Assembly (NCBI RefSeq): GCF_000696575.1
Contig: NZ_JMSQ01000026.1
Coordinates: forward strand, 172,393-236,392
Source: Siccibacter colletis
GTDB taxonomy: Bacteria > Pseudomonadota > Gammaproteobacteria > Enterobacterales > Enterobacteriaceae
Length of the DNA: 64,000 nucleotides
Reading direction: 5' to 3'
In this document: one piece after another, positions 48,200 to 55,062 of the stretch
Numbering within the stretch: the first letter of the stretch is position 1
How the letters are laid out: each line of letters starts with the position of its first letter
Notes under the pieces: generated by a model
Told to the model about the DNA's origin: nothing
What the model saw: the letters and a program-made list of their open reading frames with translations, nothing else
Database searches by the model: none
Program-made: the position numbers and the translations under genes

Positions 48200-48615
48200 A
48201 TCGCTGACTCCAGCTCGTCGAAGTAGAGGCCGGCTTTGATGAAGCCAGCTCGCTTAGATGCCTTATCGATGCATGCCTGTCGCTTGTCCGGGTCAACGTT
48301 GAGCAGCGTCTGACGTGTGAACACCTGAGACCTGCCGCGAGGCACCACCACCTTTGCCTTCTTCTCAACCTGATAGATTCGGTCGCGTGTGCCATCGTCA
48401 CGGATAAACCACTCGGTGGCAGAGATGCTCACCACTTTCCCAACACCGATGTATTTACCAACAACCTTGTTAAATTCAGCGATGGTGTAGCCGAAAATTG
48501 CGCACAGCTCCGTTCCGGTTAGCGGGCCTTTAGATAGCTGCCATACCATGCGCTCTTTGAGGCCTGTGAACTTACCGACCCTGCCGGGTCGGCGATAGAA
48601 GGGGAGTTTTTTCAT
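48196..48615 (-). CDS. Phage protein of unknown function, 139 residues
   Basis: Basic N-terminus MKKLPFYRRPGRVGKFTGLKE, then GTELCAIFGYTIAEFNKVVGKYIG and SATEWFIRDDGTRDRIYQVEKK. The helix spacing resembles a winged helix with a beta-wing, so DNA binding is possible. Coupled to the DUF1317 gene by ATGA. Located in the recombination block next to the Gp157 gene. Confidence 0.68.
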   Translation of the reverse strand: MKKLPFYRRPGRVGKFTGLKERMVWQLSKGPLTGTELCAIFGYTIAEFNKVVGKYIGVGKVVSISATEWFIRDDGTRDRIYQVEKKAKVVVPRGRSQVFTRQTLLNVDPDKRQACIDKASKRAGFIKAGLYFDELESAI

Positions 48616-48621
48616 GATGAC

Positions 48622-49104
48622 TCACTTAATTATCAGCGCAGGCTTGCCTAATTTAATTACGGCGCCAGGCACATCAACGCCAGCTTCAAGTTGGTGCTTG
48701 ATTGCCAGCTTGTCAGGCTTGATGACGGTGTCGTATTCGACGAACCGGGGCGGGAGAGAAGAGGCGTCGATAATGTCTACCGACTTCGAAGGTGCACGTA
48801 CCGTTACCTGATGGATACCCGCCTTAAGTGATTTTTTCCCTGCGGTATCGAGGGAAGTGGCAACATACTCCTTCATGCTCGCCACGCGGTTCTCTGCTGC
48901 TTTAGCTCGTTCAGCAAGGCGCTTACTCTCCTCCTTCAGTGCCTCGGCATACGCGGATTCGTTTTTGCAAATAGCGAGAATCTGCTCAACCTTTGCTTCC
49001 AGCTCCCATTCAATGCCATCGAGAGTATCGGCGATAATTTCCGGCTCCATGCCAGAATCAGTCAGCTTGGCGAAATCATTCGCGATTTGATAAAGGGCTG
49101 TCAT
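48622..49104 (-). CDS. Siphovirus Gp157-family protein
   Basis: 160 residues. A long coiled coil (IEWELEAKVEQILAICKNESAYAEALKEESKRLAERAKAAENR, about 28-72) leads into KEYVATSLDTAGKKSLKAGIHQVTVR and VDIIDASSLPPRFVEYDTVIKPDKLAIK, typical of Gp157. Family members are linked to resistance of hosts to phage and are found beside recombinases. The start overlaps the recT stop as ATGA. Confidence 0.88.
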   Translation of the reverse strand: MTALYQIANDFAKLTDSGMEPEIIADTLDGIEWELEAKVEQILAICKNESAYAEALKEESKRLAERAKAAENRVASMKEYVATSLDTAGKKSLKAGIHQVTVRAPSKSVDIIDASSLPPRFVEYDTVIKPDKLAIKHQLEAGVDVPGAVIKLGKPALIIK

Positions 49105-49997
49105 TGAGTCACCTCGTCAAACTTCATTTTGCATTCGCTATAAATGGCCTGAACGTTCTGCTGCAGCTTCATGCCTGCTGTCATCTTGTAGGCCGACTGG
49201 AAGTTAATCTTCAAATCGTGCATGGTTTCAGCGCGCTCCATCTCATCACACAGAGCCGATACCCTTTCATGCAGCTCCTGCTTTCGCTGTTCTTCCGACA
49301 GGATTACTTCGCTTTCTGGCGTATGAGCCATAACCGGCTCCTGATGAATTCCCTCATCTTCATTGATGACGTGGATTGCGTTATCCAGGCGTTCTGCGCG
49401 GGGCCAGTACTTACTGGCGCGCTTAACGATGGTCTTCCGCGCCATCTCCTCCCAGAAGTTCTTCCAGGGGCCATTCTTGGCTTTGCTGGTTGCTTCGGTA
49501 GCCTTAATCTCTGCCAGGCTCATCTCTTCCGTCAGATAATCACCATCCGGGGTTTTCACCGTGCAGTAGCCGCCAACCACCTCGCCGCGGTCACCGAAAG
49601 CGTTATATTTGTGAGTGGGCGCAGTATCGAGTCCGTTCGATTCGTATGTGTCGTTTGAGTAGACCAGCTTGCACTGGCCCCACTTGATTGAACCGGTAGC
49701 CTGAGCCAGATGAAGAAGGCCCATATAGCTGATATCGAGACACACCATGCCATCACGAGGAACCAAATAGGCCAGTTTGCTTGCCGGGTTAAGCGTGATA
49801 CCGATGGCGGCCACGTTGATGATTGCGTTCTGTGCACTGATGGGATTGTTGATTGCCGTCTTCGCCAGGAAGTCATTTTTCTGGAAGAGCTGAATGGCAA
49901 ACTGGCTTTCTTTAGCCCAGGTAATACTCTGGTCAGTAAGAGCGCCGCAAAATAGCGGCTCTTGCTGACGCACGAATTCGATAATGTTGGCGCTCAT
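49101..49997 (-). CDS. recT: RecT-family single-strand annealing recombinase
   Basis: 298 residues. Anneals complementary single strands during phage recombination. The RecT core is visible: FLAKTAINNPISAQNAIINVAAIGITLNPASKLAYLVPRDG, VCLDISYMGLLHLAQATGSIKWGQCKLVYSNDTY, and GPWKNFWEEMARKTIVKRASKYWP. Start MSANIIEFVRQ at 49997; 17 codons upstream dropped. No RecE or lambda Exo-type exonuclease was recognised upstream, where the partner is normally found. Confidence 0.92.
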   Translation of the reverse strand: MSANIIEFVRQQEPLFCGALTDQSITWAKESQFAIQLFQKNDFLAKTAINNPISAQNAIINVAAIGITLNPASKLAYLVPRDGMVCLDISYMGLLHLAQATGSIKWGQCKLVYSNDTYESNGLDTAPTHKYNAFGDRGEVVGGYCTVKTPDGDYLTEEMSLAEIKATEATSKAKNGPWKNFWEEMARKTIVKRASKYWPRAERLDNAIHVINEDEGIHQEPVMAHTPESEVILSEEQRKQELHERVSALCDEMERAETMHDLKINFQSAYKMTAGMKLQQNVQAIYSECKMKFDEVTQ

Positions 49998-50014
49998 AAA
50001 TGAACCTTGTTGAA

Positions 50015-50296
50015 TCAGAAAGGGCAGGCGGGATACAGGCGATCCCATTCTTTCTCTGCGCGGATATAAGCGATGGCGGACACATAGTCGTTATAGGCCT
50101 CTTTGGCCTCGTCACCATGCATCGCTGAAAGTGCCTCGCGAGGTAATGTGGAACATCCCATACGCGTGGGCTCATCCGGGAACAGCGCGATAATTTCTTG
50201 CGCCCGGTTATCTATCCACGCATCGCGCTCAACAGTCGCCTGGTGATTGCTCCAGCGCTGTGCTTCGATGCGTTCCTGAACGAGATATGCAGACAT
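50015..50296 (-). CDS. Phage protein of unknown function, 93 residues
   Basis: Start MSAYLVQERIEAQRW at 50296 preceded by AGGAGG. Helical and acidic (DEPTRMGCSTLPREALSAMHGDEAKEAYNDYVSAI). Ends 17 bases before recT. Family not recognised; too small to be the missing exonuclease. Confidence 0.68.
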   Translation of the reverse strand: MSAYLVQERIEAQRWSNHQATVERDAWIDNRAQEIIALFPDEPTRMGCSTLPREALSAMHGDEAKEAYNDYVSAIAYIRAEKEWDRLYPACPF

Positions 50297-50366
50297 GCAT
50301 CCTCCTGAATTTGAATGTGCAGAGGCCGCCGCGTAATGGCTGCCGGTGTTAATGTGGGGTAGGGGT

Positions 50367-50630
50367 TTACTTGCCGAGGGCTTTGGAGATGGCTGACGTG
50401 GCAAGCATCAACGGATGCTCTTTATCGCAATCTTCAGGTGAGACGCAGCAAACATCTTCCACGTAGTCACGCAATTGACGCAGCGCTTCAAAAAGATCTG
50501 GCGCGGCCTGGATGAGCCTTTTATCGGCATCGTTAAATGTCCATCCATCACCACCGACAATGACCGAGTTATTGCAAAGGACTTTATCTTCCCAGTGCCA
50601 TGGTCCCGGCTTAAATTTTGGTCCTTCCAT
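50367..50630 (-). CDS. Phage protein of unknown function, 87 residues
   Basis: MEGPKFKPGPWHWEDKVL, then DADKRLIQAAPDLFEALRQLRDYVEDVCCVSPE. The segment AAPDLFEALR is common in small lambdoid proteins of unknown role. Of three consecutive ATGs, the third (50630) has the best distance to GAGGAG. Confidence 0.7.
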   Translation of the reverse strand: MEGPKFKPGPWHWEDKVLCNNSVIVGGDGWTFNDADKRLIQAAPDLFEALRQLRDYVEDVCCVSPEDCDKEHPLMLATSAISKALGK

Positions 50631-50640
50631 CATCATCTCC

Positions 50641-50847
50641 TCAATGACTTAACCCGTTCCCACGCCCATCGAGATAGACGACAACAAGCAGCTCTCTGGT
50701 GTATGTGCGTTCAACGCCGCGATGCAGAAACAGCTTGCCGCGAGCGTTAGCTGAGGCTGTCCAGGTAGCATCTTTGTGCTTGACGAGCATTCCGGGCTGA
50801 ACCGCACCGCGATTAACCTCCTGCGTACCGTAATGGTGAGCTGTCAT
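50641..50847 (-). CDS. Phage protein of unknown function, 68 residues
   Basis: MTAHHYGTQEVNRGAVQPGMLVKHKDATW with a basic LFLHRGVERTYTREL segment; possibly a small SH3-like beta fold. Its start overlaps the stop of the upstream 53-residue gene as ATGA. The frame stays open far upstream, but that part is antisense-like and out of the coupled arrangement. Confidence 0.65.
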   Translation of the reverse strand: MTAHHYGTQEVNRGAVQPGMLVKHKDATWTASANARGKLFLHRGVERTYTRELLVVVYLDGRGNGLSH

Positions 50848-51005
50848 GCTGCTTTCTCCACGATGTGAGCGAAGCCGGCCAAAATCATCTGCTGGCGATT
50901 CAGAGTTAGCTTGCTGCGGGGCGCAGCGACTTCTACCAGTTGCCACTGATAGCCAGAGGCGAGCTGAGTGACTGTGTACTGCTTGCCGTTGTGGGTTACT
51001 GTCAT
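50844..51005 (-). CDS. Small phage protein, 53 residues
   Basis: MTVTHNGKQYTVTQLASGYQ then LVEVAAPRSKLTLNRQQMIL. ATGA overlaps at both ends tie it to its neighbours. Family unknown. Confidence 0.65.
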   Translation of the reverse strand: MTVTHNGKQYTVTQLASGYQWQLVEVAAPRSKLTLNRQQMILAGFAHIVEKAA

Positions 51006-51208
51006 GATGCCTCCCGGGCGCGGAGCATTGCGTCAGCAATTTTATATGCGTGGTTAGCGAACAATTCCGGACTATGACCTACGTCGACAATTGCTTGCAT
51101 AGCCTTAGCTGCGAAGTAATCACGAAGCGTCATGCCGGGGTCTGAGTAGTCTTTAAAGTGATTGGCTTCAATCGTAGGGAATGCCGGTTTTGTATGGTTG
51201 TTTTCCAT
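51002..51208 (-). CDS. Phage protein of unknown function, 68 residues
   Basis: MENNHTKPAFPTIEANHFKD followed by DPGMTLRDYFAAKAMQAIV. The GMTLRDYFAAKAMQ motif recurs in many small enterobacterial prophage proteins. The ATG at 51208 lies 6 bases after GGAG, better than that at 51214. Confidence 0.75.
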   Translation of the reverse strand: MENNHTKPAFPTIEANHFKDYSDPGMTLRDYFAAKAMQAIVDVGHSPELFANHAYKIADAMLRAREAS

Positions 51209-51308
51209 AATCATCTCCTGCGCTTCAGGCCGCGCCGCCGAACGTTGATAAAACCTGAACATCGCGCTCATGCTCGCAATAATGCGGTGGATAGCCGCGT
51301 CATAACTG

Positions 51309-51328
51309 ACCGCACTCGTAAATGCGGT
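51309..51328 (-). repeat. Hairpin with CTCGTAAA loop, copy 1
   Basis: ACCGCA CTCGTAAA TGCGGT; the loop and closing CA/TG pairs are identical to those of the hairpin at 52317-52338 while the rest of the stem differs. Both are in the leftward early transcript. Confidence 0.6.
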
Positions 51329-51341
51329 GAGGTATGGGCGA

Positions 51342-51364
51342 TAAAAAACCCGCCGGAGCGGGTC
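51342..51364 (-). terminator. Leftward terminator
   Basis: On the minus strand CCCGC TCCG GCGGG TTTTTT, directly after the gene at 51364-51618. Confidence 0.8.
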
Positions 51365-51618
51365 TATTCGATGAATTTGGCTTTGGACGTCTCCAATCTG
51401 GTTATCTGTTTTTCTAAAGACGCTATTTTTTTCGCTCTTCTTGCATAAAAATCTCTTTCCGCGTCATCTTTACTTGAAAAGACCTCGCTACTTTTGCAGA
51501 AATAGCTCCCAGAAACTCCGCTTCTCTTACCTGAAAAATACTTTCCGTCATCCGTGTAGTTTCCATCAATCTGAAACAATCCGACTGAAAGTGCATATTT
51601 TGTTAACCAAACCACCAT
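51364..51618 (-). CDS. Small phage protein, 84 residues, paralogue of the gene at 58301
   Basis: MVVWLTKYALSVGLFQIDGNY, then SKDDAERDFYARRAKKIASLEKQITRLE. Shares TKYAL..G.F near the N-terminus and RRAxKIxSLEKQ near the C-terminus with the product of 58301-58582 in the rightward operon. No named family. Followed by a terminator. Confidence 0.7.
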   Translation of the reverse strand: MVVWLTKYALSVGLFQIDGNYTDDGKYFSGKRSGVSGSYFCKSSEVFSSKDDAERDFYARRAKKIASLEKQITRLETSKAKFIE

Positions 51619-51643
51619 ACCCTTACCCTCTGTAGTTACCCGC

Positions 51644-51665
51644 AAAAAAGGCCGCCTAAGCGACC
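51644..51665 (-). terminator. Leftward terminator
   Basis: On the minus strand AGGTCGC TTAG GCGGCCTTTTTT; overlaps the stop of the gene at 51665-51880. Confidence 0.7.
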
Positions 51666-51880
51666 TATTCGATATGTTCCAGAATCTTGTTGGCGAACAA
51701 TATGGCTTGTTCCTTTGTGAGAACCATACATCCGCTCGCGCTGTAGATACTCAGTTCAAACAACCCTGCATCACCATCTGCATTTTCGTAAAACTGCATG
51801 CAGCAGGTGTCACCATCCCTGTCATCAAATTCAAATGTCGGCCAATCTGGCGAACGTAATGTCGTTCGATCTTGAAACAT
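51665..51880 (-). CDS. Phage protein of unknown function, 71 residues
   Basis: MFQDRTTLRSPDWPTFEFDD then GLFELSIYSASGCMVLTKEQAILFANKILEHIE. The last 20 residues look like an amphipathic helix. Preceded by the AACAACTTATTGAGG translation leader also found before two other genes. Family unknown. Confidence 0.68.
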   Translation of the reverse strand: MFQDRTTLRSPDWPTFEFDDRDGDTCCMQFYENADGDAGLFELSIYSASGCMVLTKEQAILFANKILEHIE

Positions 51881-51900
51881 TGCCTCACCTCAATAAGTTG

Positions 51901-52035
51901 TTATCCCCACCAGGAACCATTTTCATCTATCCATTCACACCATTGGTCAACCGTCCATTTAGATGAATCGGCATCAGGAACACGGCATGAGTAAAGCCCC
52001 TCCCTGTAAAGTCGGCGCTTAGTTTTTTTCAGCAT
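51901..52035 (-). CDS. Small phage protein, 44 residues
   Basis: Starts MLKKTKRRLYREGLYSCRVP, ends CEWIDENGSWWG; basic start and Trp-rich acidic end. TTGAGGG ribosome-binding site in the AACAACTTATTGAGG leader. Its stop codon is inside the same leader sequence of the next gene, coupling the two. Confidence 0.65.
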   Translation of the reverse strand: MLKKTKRRLYREGLYSCRVPDADSSKWTVDQWCEWIDENGSWWG

Positions 52036-52249
52036 ATTGCCCTCAATAAGTTGTTATTAACGCGAAATGCTTTGGTGGTGAGCGCAGCCGGGCGACTAAC
52101 TCCGGTCGCGTACTCATTGCCAAGCGCCTCCGCCGAGAAGGTTAGCTTCTGCGATCACCCCAAAACATTCCATTCTGTGGAAACCCCCGGCAAACCCGGG
52201 GGAACCATCGCAGCTGCACGATGGATGCAGCACGCCGATCAAAAGTTAT

Positions 52250-52399
52250 TTACTCTGGTTGATTAAGCTCTGCCGTCGCATACGCTCTCCTTAGTTGGTT
52301 GTTGGTTGATTTGCCGGGTGGCACTCGTAAATGCCACCTGGTAAATCGCTTGTGAGCAGCATTGCCGTTCATCCTGAACCCGCCGCGCTCCCGACGCAT
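52250..52399 (-). CDS. Possible small gene, 49 residues, in the position of N
   Basis: Starts MRRERGGFRMNGNAAHKRFT; Arg-rich at the N-terminus, as lambdoid N proteins are, but much shorter than N (about 100 residues) and without other similarity seen. First open frame of the leftward transcript. No strong ribosome-binding site before the ATG. Could be noncoding. Confidence 0.3.
   Translation of the reverse strand: MRRERGGFRMNGNAAHKRFTRWHLRVPPGKSTNNQLRRAYATAELNQPE
52317..52338 (-). repeat. Hairpin with CTCGTAAA loop, copy 2
   Basis: GGTGGCA CTCGTAAA TGCCACC, extendable to nine pairs with one G-T. See copy 1 at 51309-51328. It lies about 170 bases into the leftward transcript. Confidence 0.65.
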
Positions 52400-52489
52400 G
52401 GTTTACTGTCGCGCCGTTCGACTGACCGAATCTCAACTTCGCCGCTGGCTAACTTCGCTCAGCTGTCGATTTCGTTTCGATGGGGTAAC

Positions 52490-52559
52490 AATACTAGCGG
52501 TATTAATTTATAGCAATACCGTGAGTATTAATAAATTGAGAATTAATACTATTGGTATG
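52490..52559 (-). promoter_or_regulatory. OL operators and PL promoter region
   Basis: Three 15-base operators: AATACTAGCGGTATT (52490-52504), AATACCGTGAGTATT (52515-52529) and AATACTATTGGTATG (52545-52559). They share AATACYnnnGGTATT with the OR sites beside cI. A leftward -10 candidate TATAAA (complement of 52507-52512) lies between the first two, so CI and Cro binding would block PL. Confidence 0.85.
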
Positions 52560-52596
52560 AAATATAAGGGAATTTATTTTTGTAAATCTCAGTGAT

Positions 52597-52824
52597 ATGC
52601 AACAAAAAACAGCAAATAGGGTGTCAGTTATGATGGACGAAGAGCGTGCAGGCATGATCGGCTGCGCCATTGGTGCAGCTATCGTTCAGCTTATAGGTGA
52701 CGGGAAGGTGATAAACAGAGATAACCTGGTCGAGCAGCTGGAGCAGAACCGACGCGATACCGGCAACGTGATAGGGAAGGGCGTGAACAGGGATGCAGCG
52801 GAGATAGTGCGGAAAGGGCAATAA
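52597..52824 (+). CDS. Small phage protein, possibly AriR/YmgB-like, 75 residues or fewer
   Basis: Rightward gene between OL and rexB, opposite to its neighbours. The segment MMDEERAGMIGCAIGAAIVQLIGDGKVINRDNLVEQLE resembles the small AriR/YmgB dimeric helical proteins by pattern (EE..G.AI..L..DG..IN..N...LE), a tentative comparison. The start may be 52597 or, more likely, the ATG pair at 52630-52635. Confidence 0.5.
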   Translation: MQQKTANRVSVMMDEERAGMIGCAIGAAIVQLIGDGKVINRDNLVEQLEQNRRDTGNVIGKGVNRDAAEIVRKGQ

Positions 52825-52850
52825 AAAACCCGGCGCGGTGGTCGGGTTAT
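52821..52850 (-). terminator. Terminator of the cI-rexA-rexB transcript (t-imm-like)
   Basis: On the minus strand AACCCG..CGGGTT followed by TTTTATT, beginning at the rexB stop codon. It corresponds in place to the lambda t-imm terminator. Confidence 0.75.
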
Positions 52851-53281
52851 TCTTGTCCCCTGGTCAAATTATATAGTTGGAAAACAAGGATGCATATATG
52901 AATGAACGATGCAGAGGCAATGCCGATGGCGATAGTGGGTATCATGTAGCCGCTTATGCTGGAAAGAAGCAATAACCCGCAGAAAAACAAAGCTCCAAGC
53001 TCAACAAAACTAAGGGCATAGACAATAACTACCGATGTCATATACCCATACTCTCTAATCTTGGCCAGTCGGCGCGTTCTGCTTCCGATTAGAAACGTCA
53101 TGGCAGCAATCAGGATTGCTATCATGGTTCCTGCATATGATGACAATGCCGCCCCAAGACCATCTCTATGAGCTGAAAAAGAAACACCAGGAATGTAGTG
53201 GCGGAAAAGGAGATAGCAAATGCTTACGATAACGTAAGGAATTATGACTATGTAAACACCAGGCATGATTCTGTTCCGCAT
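52847..53281 (-). CDS. rexB: RexB, membrane ion-channel protein of the Rex exclusion system
   Basis: 144 residues, the lambda RexB length, and by memory differing from it at only a few positions. Four membrane helices are visible (PGVYIVIIPYVIVSICYLLF; LSSYAGTMIAILIAAMTFLIG; MTSVVIVYALSFVELGALFF; MIPTIAIGIASASFIHICIL). In lambda, RexB forms an inner-membrane channel opened by RexA upon infection by T4rII and other phages, depolarising the cell and aborting the infection. It also protects against ClpP-dependent decay of antitoxins. Much more AT-rich than the host backbone. Confidence 0.95.
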   Translation of the reverse strand: MRNRIMPGVYIVIIPYVIVSICYLLFRHYIPGVSFSAHRDGLGAALSSYAGTMIAILIAAMTFLIGSRTRRLAKIREYGYMTSVVIVYALSFVELGALFFCGLLLLSSISGYMIPTIAIGIASASFIHICILVFQLYNLTRGQE

Positions 53282-53296
53282 AATTACTCCTGATAA

Positions 53297-54136
53297 TTAA
53301 TCCTTAACTTTGCCCACCTGCCTTTTAAAACATTCCAGTATATCACTTTTCATTCTTGCGTAGCAATATGCCATCTCTTCAGCTATCTCAGCATTGGTGA
53401 CCTTGTTCAGAGGCGCTGAGAGATGGCCTTTTTCTGATAGATAATGTTCTGTTAAAATATCTCCGGCCTCATCTTTTGCCCGCAGGCTAATGTCTGAAAA
53501 TTGAGGTGATGGGTTAGAAATAATATCCTTGGCAACCTTTTTTATATCCCTTTTAAATTTTGGCTTAATGACTATATCCAATGAGTCAAAAAGCTCCCCT
53601 TCAATATCTGTTGCCCCTAAGACCTTTAATATATCGCCAAATACAGGTAGCTTGGCTTCTACCTTCACCGTTGTTCGGCCGATGAAATGCATATGCATAA
53701 CATCGTCTTTGGTGGTTCCCCTCATCAGTGGCTCTATCTGAACGCGCTCTCCACTGCTTAATGACATTCCTTTCCCGATTAAAAAATCTGTCAGATCGGA
53801 TGTGGTCGGCCCGAAAACAGTTCTGGCAAAACCAATGGTGTCGCCTTCAACAAATAAAAAAGATGGGAATCCCAATGATTCGTCATCTGCGAGGCTGTTC
53901 TTAATATCTTCAACTGAAGCTTTAGAGCGATTTATCTTCTGAACCAGACTCTTGTCATTTGTTTTGGTAAAGAGAAAAGTTTTTCCATCGATTTTATGGA
54001 TATACAAATAATTGGAGCTAACCTTCAGGTGATGATTATCAGCCAGCAGAGAATTAAGGAAAACAGACAGGTTTATTGAGCACTTATCTTTCCCTTTATT
54101 TTTGCTGCGGTAAGTCGCATAAAAACCATTCTTCAT
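53297..54136 (-). CDS. rexA: RexA, sensor of the Rex phage-exclusion system
   Basis: 279 residues, exactly the lambda RexA length. Sequence such as MKNGFYATYRSKNKGKDKCS, HKIDGKTFLFTKTNDKSL and FVEGDTIGFARTVFGPTTSD is, by memory, nearly identical to lambda; the differences I noted are single residues (for example KDKC for KDKR). RexA senses a phage replication/recombination intermediate and activates RexB. Transcribed with cI from PRM in the lysogen. The DNA identity seems to continue through the 112-base spacer up to the cI stop codon. Confidence 0.95.
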   Translation of the reverse strand: MKNGFYATYRSKNKGKDKCSINLSVFLNSLLADNHHLKVSSNYLYIHKIDGKTFLFTKTNDKSLVQKINRSKASVEDIKNSLADDESLGFPSFLFVEGDTIGFARTVFGPTTSDLTDFLIGKGMSLSSGERVQIEPLMRGTTKDDVMHMHFIGRTTVKVEAKLPVFGDILKVLGATDIEGELFDSLDIVIKPKFKRDIKKVAKDIISNPSPQFSDISLRAKDEAGDILTEHYLSEKGHLSAPLNKVTNAEIAEEMAYCYARMKSDILECFKRQVGKVKD

Positions 54137-54248
54137 AATTCAATCCATTTACTATGTTATATTTTGAGGGGAGTGAAAATTCCCCTAATTCGATGAAGAT
54201 TCTTGCTCAATTGTTATCAGCTATGCGCCGACCAGAGCACCTTGCCGA

Positions 54249-54959
54249 TCACACCAGCCGCAGCTTCGTCTCTACAGCAACACCGATAATTCGACAGTTA
54301 CCATTAACTGGCACCAGAGGCCATTGCGGGTTTAGGCCCTTTAGGTACTTCTGCGCGCCATCGATAACCAGCTTCTTGAATGTTGCCTCATTAGAATCAG
54401 ACAGCTTTGCTATTACCAGGCTGCCATTGATCGCTTCGCGGCCCGTATCGAAAAGAACGAAGGTACCTTCAGGGATGCTAAGACCAGCTGGAGCTGTCAT
54501 CGAGTCACCATCCACCTGCAGCCAGAACGCCTCCCCCTGAATATGAGCATCTGATTCAAGCCAAAGGTCTATATCCTTTAGAGTGTACGGCTCAACAGCC
54601 TCGCACCATGCGCCGGCCTGTACCTTGCTAAGGACGGGATATTTTGAGCCAGGTGAATAATGCCCGGCGAACGAAGTATTTTCTGACGCTACCGAACTCA
54701 TATCAGAGATGTCCTTCGCCAGGGAAGGGCTGAAGTCCGAGACACTAACCCCAAGAAGCCTGGCAAAGACCGATGCTACCGCTGTATTTAAGGCATTCCT
54801 TCCATTCAGGTAATGGCCGACGGCACCCTGAGATATGTCCAGCGCGTCCGCAATGGATTGCTGAGTAATACCCAGTTCTTTTTTCTTCGCTTCGTAAAGG
54901 GCTTTTAAACGCTGTGAATCAGCCACTTGAGCGGTGGTGAGGATCTTTTTCTTTTCCAT
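54249..54959 (-). CDS. cI: CI prophage repressor, LexA/S24 type
   Basis: 236 residues, homologous to lambda CI but clearly diverged. N-terminal HTH RLKALYEAKKKELGITQQSIADALDISQGAVGHYLNGRNALN. C-terminal S24 autoprotease domain: cleavage site Ala-Gly in VQAGAWCE near residue 118, catalytic Ser in VDGDSMTAP and Lys in GSLVIAKLSD. It should maintain lysogeny by binding OL and OR, and be cleaved during the SOS response with RecA. Its operators differ from those of lambda, so immunity is heteroimmune to lambda. Confidence 0.95.
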   Translation of the reverse strand: MEKKKILTTAQVADSQRLKALYEAKKKELGITQQSIADALDISQGAVGHYLNGRNALNTAVASVFARLLGVSVSDFSPSLAKDISDMSSVASENTSFAGHYSPGSKYPVLSKVQAGAWCEAVEPYTLKDIDLWLESDAHIQGEAFWLQVDGDSMTAPAGLSIPEGTFVLFDTGREAINGSLVIAKLSDSNEATFKKLVIDGAQKYLKGLNPQWPLVPVNGNCRIIGVAVETKLRLV

Positions 54960-54970
54960 TATCAGATATT

Positions 54971-55034
54971 AATACCAAATCTCATATTTTAAAAATACCG
55001 CAGGTATTGCTTTATGTAATACTTCTGGTATTGT
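54971..55034. promoter_or_regulatory. OR operators with PRM and PR
   Basis: Two clear operators, AATACCGCAGGTATT (54994-55008) and AATACTTCTGGTATT (55018-55032), plus a degenerate one starting AATACC at 54971. PR reads TTGCTT (55007-55012), 16-base spacer, TATTGT (55029-55034), so both good operators overlap it. PRM would run left from the same region toward cI. Confidence 0.85.
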
Positions 55035-55062
55035 TTGGTTATGCACTCAAAGGAGCAACCAC

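Larger units (their letters stand above)
52036..52489. other. Leftward early leader region between OL and first coupled genes
   Basis: About 450 bases without a recognised gene; no N-like antiterminator could be identified. One possible 49-codon gene is listed separately. Hairpins are CCCCCGG CAAA CCGGGGG-like at about 52184-52203 and the CTCGTAAA hairpin at 52317-52338. Confidence 0.5.

Noticed and set aside
48141..48401. 86-codon minus-strand frame
   Set aside because: Overlaps the coupled DUF1317-like gene and the 139-residue gene in another frame; no start signal.
54154..54540. 128-codon plus-strand frame over the cI end
   Set aside because: Antisense to cI and the conserved lambda-like spacer.
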